Source: Bacillota bacterium (GTDB taxonomy: Bacteria > Bacillota > UBA4882 > UBA8346). From it: a stretch of 13,095 nt of DNA. The DNA lies in contig JAEYRN010000057.1 of NCBI GenBank assembly GCA_023435565.1, positions 1 to 13,095 of the forward strand, given 5' to 3'. Both the position numbers and the translations under genes were made by a program. A model generated the notes under the pieces. It was not told the origin of the DNA. It did not search any database and saw only the letters and a list, made by a program, of their open reading frames with translations. Shown piece after piece: positions 1-6,096 of the stretch (position 1 is the stretch's first letter; every line of letters begins with the position of its first letter).

Positions 1-204
1 GAAAGCGGCTCAATAGAGAGGGTTGTAAGCGAATCAAGCTTGGAACTTTAAAATGTATTGAATAAATCCAAGGCCGCTCGCCCCTCTATACTGAAACAAC
101 ATTCTAAACCGGCGTCAAAGTAGAGAGGGGCCAGGTAAAAGTATCATAAAGCTCAATACTACGCGGGGTGAGTTGCCTTTAGACCGTCAGAAGCCTTGCT
201 TATT
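1..204. other. Non-coding left edge with short repeats
   Basis: I see no credible gene here. The stretch is more GC-rich than its neighbours and holds short related words. TAGAGAGGG occurs at 14-22 and TAGAGAGGGG at 121-130, each preceded by a TCAA. Their complement CCCCTCTATA lies at 81-90, so 81-87 could pair with 124-130 to form a long-looped hairpin. AGCGGC at 4-9 also has its complement near 73-78. The word GAGGGGCCAG at 125-134 recurs at the far right of the window, at 12720-12729. This could be the end of an old mobile element or a structured RNA, but nothing proves either. Confidence 0.4.
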
Positions 205-358
205 TCTAGATCCCTTAGCTCGATCTAAAAATTTCTCTAGTGGAATTCAAAAATTTCTCTGGTGATATTTCAAAATTCCTTGGCTTAATTCGAAAATTTC
301 TCTAGTGAAATTAAAGAGTTTCTCTAGTGAAATTTATTAATCCCCTTGGTTAAATTTT
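205..358. repeat. Seven-unit 22-bp palindromic tandem array with an A-A-B super-repeat
   Basis: Seven units, each exactly 22 bp with no indels, begin at 205, 227, 249, 271, 293, 315 and 337. Units 2, 3, 5 and 6 (type A) follow the pattern AAATTTCTCTAGTGAAATTT. This is a near-perfect palindrome whose centre falls on the centre of the unit, with CTAG (CTGG in one copy) in the middle. Units 1, 4 and 7 (type B) carry CCTTGG- or CCCTTAG-like cores instead. The order B-A-A-B-A-A-B therefore makes a 66-bp higher-order repeat. The last unit runs over the stop codon of the 350-820 gene. Possible roles are multiple protein-binding sites about two helical turns apart, an RNA-processing or termination array at the operon end, or a selfish repeat. 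Confidence 0.85.
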
Positions 359-820
359 TGTCATACCTCCAAACAAAACAAACAAATGCGCCGCCAGCGG
401 CAGCAATACCACCAGCGCCAACCAATTTTCTCCTGTCCCCCGCCAGTTTTTGATCGTGGCAATCAGATGCTTTAAATCCGGGACCAAATATTTGAGCGTT
501 ACAATCTCTTGGTAAAATACCAATACCGCAACTCCCGCAAATGCCAGAAAAATTACCGCCAGAGACATTCCCAACGGATTTTCCGTTTGATTATGGTTTG
601 CCCAATTATTGATACCTAAAAAGAATAATATCAGCATCACCAGCGGAATTAGACACTTTACCAGCCCTACCGGATTGCCGGATCTTAATAGAAGATATAG
701 ATAGTTACCAACCCCCAATATGATCAGAGCGGACCACCCCGGCGCCGACATGGAAAAAATCAGGGGAAAGATGAATATACCCGCTAAAATGATTCTAACA
801 ATCAGCATTAAAACTTTCAT
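350..820 (-). CDS. Hypothetical polytopic membrane protein, 156 aa
   Basis: I do not recognise this protein. It is a small integral membrane protein with about five hydrophobic stretches, at residues ~5-25, 27-46, 54-70, 83-105 and 132-152. A charged loop (QTENP) lies near 78-82 and a charged segment (KNWRGTGENW) near 123-132. The ATG at 818-820 is preceded by AAAGGA at a normal distance, which supports the start. The gene begins 19 bp after the stop of the secreted protein at 840-1496, so the two are probably co-transcribed. Its own stop codon lies inside the last unit of the 22-bp repeat array. There is no enzymatic motif, and any role in transport or signalling would be a guess. Confidence 0.75.
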   Translation of the reverse strand: MKVLMLIVRIILAGIFIFPLIFSMSAPGWSALIILGVGNYLYLLLRSGNPVGLVKCLIPLVMLILFFLGINNWANHNQTENPLGMSLAVIFLAFAGVAVLVFYQEIVTLKYLVPDLKHLIATIKNWRGTGENWLALVVLLPLAAHLFVLFGGMTKI

Positions 821-839
821 ATGTATGTTTTCCTTTGTA

Positions 840-1496
840 TTAGTTTATATCGTTCAATATCTCTATTTCACAATCAACCAGAGATACATTTTCCTTAAGC
901 CACTCCGACATTTGGGAAGCCGAGGAAACTTGGTTGAGCGAGTCGTTTATCACAAAACTCGCATGTGCCCAAACAATATTTTCATTACCCGGAATAAAAG
1001 ATACAATCGCGGAATACTCGCCTTCATAAATATAAATGTACAAGGTATTATCGCTCAATTTTTTATGGATAAAACCATCCGATGATGCGACAATCGATGC
1101 AGCGGCTAAAACCATCGACCCTCTCAAAGCATTAATTTGAGGGGAAATTGTGGCAACCAATCGTTTTTCGATTTCTACTTTTAGTTCCTCCGGTATTTTA
1201 GTAATGTCGTCGCGCACAAAAACAGATGTCGCTACTCCTTTAGGAATAGTAACTTTATATACCGCCTTGGGGTCGGAATAATCGACCTTTCCAATTTTTT
1301 CGACAATCGCTTTAAGTTCGATTGAATTAGAAAAAAGATTCGTATACTCCTTGCTTTCCGCAATCAGATCCATTCTGTGAATCAATTCTAGTCCTTTTGT
1401 ATAAAGCAAAGCGTCCGGATCTTTACCTTTTGCGAAACAAGCGCCTGAGACAATCAGCATTACGGTTACGGTTACAATCGTGAAATATTTTTTCAT
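840..1496 (-). CDS. Hypothetical secreted protein, 218 aa (intact member of a duplicated pair)
   Basis: Residues 1-22 form a signal peptide: MKKY, a hydrophobic core, then SGACFA before KGKD. The cysteine at 20 is not in a canonical lipobox (SGAC rather than L-A/S-G/A-C), so cleavage after CFA seems more likely than lipidation. The mature part (~195 aa) is mixed alpha/beta and has no family I recognise. The ATG follows GGAGGG with a good spacer. A near-identical copy of the first ~67 codons and the upstream region lies at 11365-11757, where the gene is broken. Those codons differ by only about four residues, two of them at the junction. This copy is full length and probably the functional one. 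A membrane protein follows 19 bp downstream. Confidence 0.8.
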   Translation of the reverse strand: MKKYFTIVTVTVMLIVSGACFAKGKDPDALLYTKGLELIHRMDLIAESKEYTNLFSNSIELKAIVEKIGKVDYSDPKAVYKVTIPKGVATSVFVRDDITKIPEELKVEIEKRLVATISPQINALRGSMVLAAASIVASSDGFIHKKLSDNTLYIYIYEGEYSAIVSFIPGNENIVWAHASFVINDSLNQVSSASQMSEWLKENVSLVDCEIEILNDIN

Positions 1497-1688
1497 TGAC
1501 TACTTCCCTCCATAATAAAATATATTAATAATGTAATTGTATTTATCAGAATAAACTATTTTGAAAGTTACTAGTGGGCTTTAAACCCCTTTTCTAAATG
1601 AGATCCGATAAAACTAAATCCAACCGGGTTGGGAGGCCCTTCCCAACCTCTGCATACATTTACGAGAGCTATGGCAATAAGGGGTTCG
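1295..1688. repeat. Duplicated segment, copy 1 (partner at 11365-11757)
   Basis: This 394-bp stretch matches 11365-11757 (393 bp) in the same orientation with few substitutions and a one-base indel in the AT-rich spacer. Read on the minus strand it holds the last ~38 codons of the 254-residue secreted-protein gene, a ~75-bp spacer with the ribosome binding site, and the first ~67 codons of the 218-residue gene. Similarity stops abruptly at GGGGTTCG (1688) on one side and at a run of T (1295-1300) on the other. No target-site duplication or transposase is visible, so recombination or illegitimate duplication is more likely than transposition. Confidence 0.9.
1571..1688 (-). pseudogene. 3' fragment of the 254-aa secreted-protein gene
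   Basis: On the minus strand the fragment encodes the last 38 residues of the protein at 11640-12404 in an open frame, ending KGFKAH and a TAG. The intact gene ends KGFKAP and TAG. Compared with that copy there are changes D to N, Y to C, R to S, C to S and P to H. That is about five replacements in 38 residues, against about two in the 60 residues before the junction in the neighbouring gene. The fragment therefore looks free of selection. Nothing upstream of 1688 resembles the rest of the gene, and the frame meets a stop near 1727. It probably survives as the leader of the 218-residue gene. Confidence 0.85.
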
Positions 1689-1868
1689 AATTGTTGGAGT
1701 CCGTCCAAGAACCGATACTCAAGGCAACCACATGTTTAACCCCGTGGGAATGCCTCATACATTCAATTAGTGGAATAATCGCCTGGCTATTGTCGCGTTT
1801 TCCTCCGCTTCCTCGGCGGCGTTCTCCTCCTTCGTCGGGAAGATAATAGTTATATATCTGCTCAATGC
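1689..1868. other. Unassigned spacer, higher GC
   Basis: This stretch follows the left junction of the duplicated segment. It is richer in GC than its surroundings around 1795-1845. Open frames exist on both strands but none has a start with a ribosome binding site or a recognisable product. It may be debris of the gene that the duplication cut into. Confidence 0.4.
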
Positions 1869-2162
1869 CTAAAAAGACATTTTTATAGCTGATTCATCAT
1901 CTCGTCCTATTCCAAATAAATTTAAGATCCAGTTCCAAGTCCTGACTCCCTTTGTAGATATGTTTTTTAACCCGGTTAAGTTCGTCTTTCCAACAGAAAA
2001 ATATTCAATCCGATTCATAAAAGCCCAGCAACCATATGTTTTTTTTGGTGAATATGAAATAGCTGTAATCGAACCTTCGTCAGTGAACCAGCTTGACCAG
2101 GCTTGTCGATAAAGAGTCACCTTGATGATTGGCTCTTCCTTTTCGATATAGTCCCGTATCAA
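1869..2162 (-). CDS. Hypothetical protein or gene remnant, ~97 aa
   Basis: I do not recognise this product. It reads as a plausible soluble protein rich in aromatic residues (AWSSWF, KTYGCWAF, RTWNWILNLFGIG) and ends IKMSF. The only in-frame start is a TTG at 2160-2162 with a poorly placed GGGG just before it. The frame is open a further ~13 codons upstream, to the stop codon near the end of the previous fragment, without an ATG or GTG. The missing start suggests a 5'-truncated gene joined to its neighbour rather than an intact one. It lies 44 bp after the previous fragment on the same strand. Confidence 0.4.
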   Translation of the reverse strand: MIRDYIEKEEPIIKVTLYRQAWSSWFTDEGSITAISYSPKKTYGCWAFMNRIEYFSVGKTNLTGLKNISTKGVRTWNWILNLFGIGRDDESAIKMSF

Positions 2163-2206
2163 TTCCCCAGCTTTAGCTACGCATACTTGCGGCGGTATTT
2201 TTTTTA

Positions 2207-2510
2207 TTATTTTTGCATGTCATACAAATACTCGCCCAACACCTTTTGGAGGCCGGAGATTTCTTGAACCTTCTCGTTTAATCTTAAGGGGGAACAGCCA
2301 ACTACCGGCTCCCAGCCCATCAATGGGATAACGGCTGAATCTTTGGTTAATTCATTGGAAATTTCAATGAAATCGTCGTGTTCTGTGAATTCGTCCAAGA
2401 GCGTGTATTTCCAAAAACAAGCTCCTAAACATACACACGAATCATAATTGGCGTGAATAAACTCGCTCAGAAACGGAATGGAAGGAGTGTACTCAACTTC
2501 ATCATCGTTG
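2207..2510 (-). pseudogene. 3' fragment of an unknown gene fused out of frame to the ankyrin gene
   Basis: From about 2510 the minus strand carries an open frame of ~100 codons (HNDDEVEYTPSIPFLSEF near its start, ending YLYDMQK). It is in a different frame from the ankyrin gene. It has a reasonable soluble-protein composition but no start codon of its own. The only ATG (2549-2551) lies within the ankyrin gene in a shifted frame and has no ribosome binding site. It is best read as the 3' end of a different gene brought in by recombination. I recognise no family. Size and context would suit a small immunity-type protein, which is inference only. Confidence 0.55.
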
Positions 2511-2822
2511 TGGGGTATTCCCAAAATTATCCTTAACGTCAACCAGGGCATCGTTTTTCAATAATAGTTCAACTATTTCAGCAGAGTATTCTTGCGCGGC
2601 AAAATGCAAAGCTGTCCAACCCCCGTTCTCTTGCAAGTTTACGTCGGCCCCATGCTCGATAAAGAATCTACAGAATTCCGGATTGTTTGCAATGGCATAT
2701 TCCATCAATGAAGTCCTTCCTATTTTATCTCGCGCATTGATGACGGCTTTATCTTTTGCTACTAATCTTTCTATATCTTTTAAATCTCCATCATGAATAT
2801 AATGAAAAATATCGTTATCCAT
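2502..2822 (-). CDS. Truncated ankyrin-repeat protein, 106 aa
   Basis: The protein has about three ankyrin repeats. The first covers residues ~1-35, the second runs from GRTSLMEYA to HGADVNLQE, and the third from GWTALHFAAQ to DALVDVKDN. It then begins a fourth (FGNTP) and stops after QR with two TGA codons. Ankyrin repeats bind proteins. No signal peptide is visible, so the protein is cytoplasmic. The frame is open for 51 more codons upstream, but GGAGGAG sits five bases before the ATG at 2820-2822, which fixes the start there. The abrupt end inside a repeat, followed by unrelated sequence in another frame, shows that the gene lost its 3' end. The 106-residue product may still be made. Small ankyrin proteins like this occur among immunity genes of polymorphic toxin systems, but no toxin is seen here. 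Confidence 0.7.
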   Translation of the reverse strand: MDNDIFHYIHDGDLKDIERLVAKDKAVINARDKIGRTSLMEYAIANNPEFCRFFIEHGADVNLQENGGWTALHFAAQEYSAEIVELLLKNDALVDVKDNFGNTPQR

Positions 2823-2826
2823 TGAT

Positions 2827-2833
2827 CTCCTCC
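2827..2833 (-). promoter_or_regulatory. Ribosome binding site that fixes the ankyrin start
   Basis: GGAGGAG on the minus strand lies four bases before the ATG at 2820-2822. It decides for the 106-residue start over the ATG at 2973-2975, which overlaps the preceding gene. Confidence 0.8.
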
Positions 2834-2962
2834 ATCGAAAGTAGGGGTGGCATCGATGCTCAACAAGACAGATAAATCGGACTGCTTTATTAAATAAATT
2901 ACCGATAGTCATGTCGGTCCGTTTGATAAGATAACCGATGAGTTCTTCGTCGGTATTTACAA

Positions 2963-3358
2963 TCATAACGTCCACACCAGTTTAATCAACAAAGCCAGGT
3001 TAAGACCAAACCCTATACGATAAAAGATACGAAAGGCATTATACCGCAGCGATTCACTTAACCTGAAGGCGTCTACCGGTGAGCCCTTTCTAATGATAAT
3101 AAGAAAGGCGAAAATAATCAACGCGCACCAGCTAAAGAATAAAATCTTATCCAGCAAACCTTCTTTCATAAAAACATTAATATATATGAAAAATACGGCC
3201 ATAGCCATGATGAAGAACACAATGGACAACTGATGTGACTTTATCATTACCATAAGGGCGCGTTGAGGGACTTCCCAACCGCCACCTTGGCTTTCTTGGA
3301 AGATCTTCAGTAAACATAGGGAGCATATAAAAAGCGAAACGGCGGAAAGTTTAAGCAT
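2963..3358 (-). CDS. Small membrane protein, 131 aa, paralogue of 8277-8672
   Basis: Both proteins are 131 residues long and share MLKLS at the start, WEV near 28-31, the N-x-F-M and LLDKILFF-x-W blocks around 61-77, and G-x-PVDAFRL near 92-100. I see four hydrophobic segments: ~2-18, 44-62, 68-88 and 112-130. The conserved PVDAFRL loop between segments three and four is the most likely functional element. I do not recognise the family. The ATG at 3356-3358 follows GGAGGG. The gene starts 37 bp after the 516-residue gene and precedes the truncated ankyrin gene. Its paralogue likewise follows a large soluble gene and precedes a small one, which suggests the membrane protein travels as part of a cassette. 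Confidence 0.8.
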   Translation of the reverse strand: MLKLSAVSLFICSLCLLKIFQESQGGGWEVPQRALMVMIKSHQLSIVFFIMAMAVFFIYINVFMKEGLLDKILFFSWCALIIFAFLIIIRKGSPVDAFRLSESLRYNAFRIFYRIGFGLNLALLIKLVWTL

Positions 3359-3395
3359 TTTAGTTCCCTCCTTCCTGTTCTATCGATTTGAAATG

Positions 3396-4946
3396 TTACT
3401 TTGGTCGCGTACCACACAGCCCAATAAAATTAGCCATATAATCCATAAACTCTTGGACCGGTTCGATCGGAAATTCATTCAGCACTGAATCGTTTGTTAT
3501 ACATAGTTTGATGGTACGGGGATTTATTTTATCGGGATTGTACTCATCATGAATGGTACATTTGACGATCTCATCTTCATAATTTCTCCAATGAGTTTCG
3601 TTAATTTTGAGGTTGCTTCTGATGTAATGCAATTGATCAAGCGCCCATTGGGCCGCTTTTCCGGAAAGGCAGCTTTCTTCCAGTTTAAACTCAACACCTC
3701 TTTTACTGCCATGTTCATCATACCTGAAATACCGCAGACGGATCCGGGTATCAAAAATTGAATATAGAGTATAGCTGTATTTATGGTTGTATAAACGCAC
3801 TTTATTAAAACGGTCCCAGTAATTATCACGAGGGTTTGTAGCAACTTTAGGCAAAACTTCTATTGGTATGGATAATTGTTTGTGTTGCCTTATTTTTTCC
3901 AAAGCATGAGGAAACTCCGTTTTGTAGCGGTAGATTTCATTGCCTTTCTGATGGTAAATACTAACGTAATACTCACCCCGAAAACAGGCGTCTTCCGCAA
4001 CAGTTACTTTTTTTAGGTCCGGATAAACAAATTCTCCGTTATTGGTAAGTATCGAAGCATCGGAAAAGCAGATGCGGTCGCTTAATTCGCCAAAAACAGC
4101 CAAATAAACCCGGTACCCGTTGCCGGTAAAAAGTCTGGCAAAGTGATCCAGATCCGGCTGGCTGATCTCGATGATCCCCCGGATCCGTTTTTTGTAATCG
4201 CTGATATTGATGGTATATGCTTCATCCGTCACCATGAAGTAGATACAATCCACCTCGGATTTTTTGATCCGGAAATGCTGATGGAGCCATTCATACTCAA
4301 TTCCCTGTCCGGAAACATTAATGATAAGCCCCATATTTCCCGTATACGGTATACCGCCCTCAGCATTTTTCATTATACCCTCAAAATTTTTCATCATCTC
4401 CGTCACCAGGGCAGTAATTTTACGGTTGGAGGATAGATCAGCATAACCGCTTTTATTGACATATTCTTCAAGTGAGATGACCCTGCCGGGACTGGTAATT
4501 TCTTTTTGCCATTCATCATAGATCTTTTGCAACGTCTCCGTAAGCCAGATCATCACCGCCGTAGGGGTACGATGTTGCCGGTTAACCTGTCCGGTATCAA
4601 AACTTATCTTTAACAATTTAGGGTTTTCTAGGTCCGTATTATTCCAGATAACAATATTCTCCGCGCCGTGTTTTTTCATATCCACAGCGATATTGATTAA
4701 TTCGCCGTTAGCCTCGACGTTTACAGAATACAAACTGTTTTCGCTTGTTTGAAATACACTAAGCAAAGCCTTATTGAAGGCGGGGATGTTTTTGACATTC
4801 ATAGTGTAATAATCATAGTCGGGGTTATTCCAGGCGACGGGGCAGTCAATGCAGTATTTTATCAGGACATCTTCTTGGTCGCGTGAAATGATATAGGTAT
4901 TGCCTAACTTCTCTTTTTTACCATGTGTAAAAGTGTTTTGATACAT
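3396..4946 (-). CDS. Hypothetical soluble protein, 516 aa
   Basis: I do not recognise this large protein. It has no signal peptide or membrane segment and looks cytoplasmic. The N-terminal part (~1-150) contains a CIDCPVAWNNPDYDYY stretch and many beta-like segments. The middle (~150-300) is mixed, and the C-terminal part (~300-516) is rich in Tyr, Arg and Asp, with blocks such as FRGEYYVSIYHQKGNEIY and RIRLRYFRYDEHG that suggest beta sheets. The ATG at 4944-4946 follows AAGGAGA. It lies 59 bp after the CbrC-like gene and 37 bp before the 131-residue membrane gene, so an operon is likely. The two halves could be separate domains. No catalytic motif is evident. Confidence 0.75.
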   Translation of the reverse strand: MYQNTFTHGKKEKLGNTYIISRDQEDVLIKYCIDCPVAWNNPDYDYYTMNVKNIPAFNKALLSVFQTSENSLYSVNVEANGELINIAVDMKKHGAENIVIWNNTDLENPKLLKISFDTGQVNRQHRTPTAVMIWLTETLQKIYDEWQKEITSPGRVISLEEYVNKSGYADLSSNRKITALVTEMMKNFEGIMKNAEGGIPYTGNMGLIINVSGQGIEYEWLHQHFRIKKSEVDCIYFMVTDEAYTINISDYKKRIRGIIEISQPDLDHFARLFTGNGYRVYLAVFGELSDRICFSDASILTNNGEFVYPDLKKVTVAEDACFRGEYYVSIYHQKGNEIYRYKTEFPHALEKIRQHKQLSIPIEVLPKVATNPRDNYWDRFNKVRLYNHKYSYTLYSIFDTRIRLRYFRYDEHGSKRGVEFKLEESCLSGKAAQWALDQLHYIRSNLKINETHWRNYEDEIVKCTIHDEYNPDKINPRTIKLCITNDSVLNEFPIEPVQEFMDYMANFIGLCGTRPK

Positions 4947-5005
4947 ATAACAGTTCTCCTTAAGTTATCGGGTGGCTTAAACATCCGCTCTATAAAGACA
5001 GGGTA

Positions 5006-5644
5006 TTAATACTCTTCATTTATTGTATAAGCGACTAGTCGATACTTGCCACATTTGGCACATTTGAATAAATGACCTTCAAGCCAACCTTCTTTGGCGA
5101 GGGACTCCTCAAACTCCTTTTGACAAAGCCCAGCTTTCTTTTTAATACTTTCAATATCATCCTTTAATTCACCGGCTAAATCTTTAATATCATTCCACCC
5201 AACATTACCCTGGTAAATGCAGAAGTCCCCACAATGGCTAAACCATTTTCCCACCAGCCATGCCCGATAACCTGGGGTCCGGTAAAGAAGCTCGTCTCTG
5301 AATTTCTTATTAGCAACTTCCTCACAAAATTCACTTACCTGAAACGACCCATGGTACTTTCTGGCTACGGCGCCGCTCGCTATACACCAGGGGCAGAAAC
5401 CGTCAGATTCTTTTTCCAATGAGTAAAAAGGTCCGATATATGTATATTCCCTCTTTTTGTTACAAACGGGACAAAGTGTGTCCCTCTTTATTATCTCCCC
5501 GGTTTTTATCGGGTCGGGATGATACTTAAATTGCGGGAGAACGGTGGTATATTGTTTTAAAATAACAAACATCACAATGATCCCTATTACCATTACCAAA
5601 GCAAAGGCGAAGATACCGGCATAAATAATTTGTTTACTCTTCAT
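5006..5644 (-). CDS. Membrane-tethered CbrC (UPF0167) family protein, 212 aa
   Basis: Residues 38-212 match the UPF0167/CbrC pattern: LPQFKYHPDP-x-x-TG at the start of the domain, CPVC (58-61), GPFYS, FCPWCIA (CPWC at 84-87), RTPGY-x-x-W near 122-129, WFSHCGDFC (Cys138, Cys142) and CAKC (195-198) near the end. The paired cysteines suggest zinc binding. E. coli CbrC is linked to colicin E2 tolerance, and its biochemical activity is not known to me. Unusually, residues 1-37 add a membrane helix (~6-30) ahead of the point where the family normally begins, so the domain should be anchored at the inner membrane, side uncertain. I chose the ATG at 5642-5644 because GGAGGAG lies just upstream. The in-frame ATG at 5659 would place this ribosome binding site inside the coding region. 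Confidence 0.85.
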   Translation of the reverse strand: MKSKQIIYAGIFAFALVMVIGIIVMFVILKQYTTVLPQFKYHPDPIKTGEIIKRDTLCPVCNKKREYTYIGPFYSLEKESDGFCPWCIASGAVARKYHGSFQVSEFCEEVANKKFRDELLYRTPGYRAWLVGKWFSHCGDFCIYQGNVGWNDIKDLAGELKDDIESIKKKAGLCQKEFEESLAKEGWLEGHLFKCAKCGKYRLVAYTINEEY

Positions 5645-5650
5645 ATAGAT

Positions 5651-5657
5651 CTCCTCC
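5651..5657 (-). promoter_or_regulatory. Ribosome binding site that fixes the CbrC-like start
   Basis: GGAGGAG on the minus strand lies six bases before the ATG at 5642-5644. It overlaps the first codons of the longer alternative start at 5659, so the shorter protein is preferred. Confidence 0.8.
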
Positions 5658-5670
5658 AAATAAAAAGGGC

Positions 5671-5985
5671 TTACTCCGCGTTATTCTCCTCCAACCGCCG
5701 GGAAGGATCCGGAGGGATGAAATATCGTACCGTTAACAATTCACCCAGCTCTTTTAGTTCCCGGCCACCCGCGTATCTATATGGTGACAGGTTGGTTTGC
5801 AGGAGGAGCTTTGGTTTAACATCCGGTTTGAGACAATACTTTGAGAATATTTTGTATGCATCATCGCTTTCTTTGATAAACTCGTTGAAGCTTAATTCCG
5901 AGATACAACTACTATTCATGATCGGCCAACATCGCCTTCCCAATCGATACGATATATCTCGGGGTGATATTTCGAAAAGCAGCAA
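5671..5985 (-). pseudogene. Probable 5'-truncated gene remnant, ~104 codons
   Basis: The minus strand is open from a stop near 6007 to a stop at 5671. The translation is protein-like (EISPRDISYRLGRRCWPIM, then KPKLLLQTNLSPYRYAGG, ending EENNAE). It has no ATG near the beginning. The only candidates are TTG codons without a ribosome binding site, and the internal ATG (MNSSCISE) also lacks one. It ends 11 bp before the ribosome binding site of the CbrC-like gene. I do not recognise the family. The lack of a start and the run of fragments elsewhere in the window make a truncated gene the best reading, but a short real gene with a TTG start is possible. Confidence 0.45.
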
Positions 5986-6096
5986 TAAATTGTGAGCTGA
6001 AGCTTAAATTTAAAATTATACAATTCTCTCATATTACAGCATTTCGGATTAGTTTAATTCTATCTTTCGGAGAACTTACTCTCGTTAGCGCTTAAT

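Noticed and set aside
205..358. CRISPR array
   Set aside because: The 22-bp units are contiguous and diverged palindromes with no spacers, and no cas gene is in the window.
1295..1688. Insertion sequence as the cause of the duplication
   Set aside because: There are no terminal inverted repeats, no target duplication and no transposase. The ends fall inside coding sequence of two different genes.
1598..1846. Plus-strand frame of 82 codons
   Set aside because: It lies opposite the duplicated tail of the 254-residue gene and continues into unassigned DNA. It has no ribosome binding site, and the matching region of copy 2 does not keep the frame.
2823..2975. 51-codon N-terminal extension of the ankyrin protein
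   Set aside because: It overlaps the end of the preceding gene and lacks a ribosome binding site, while GGAGGAG sits just before the ATG at 2820-2822.
3524..3844. Minus-strand frame of 106 codons inside the 516-residue gene
   Set aside because: It lies wholly within the larger gene in another frame and has no start signal.
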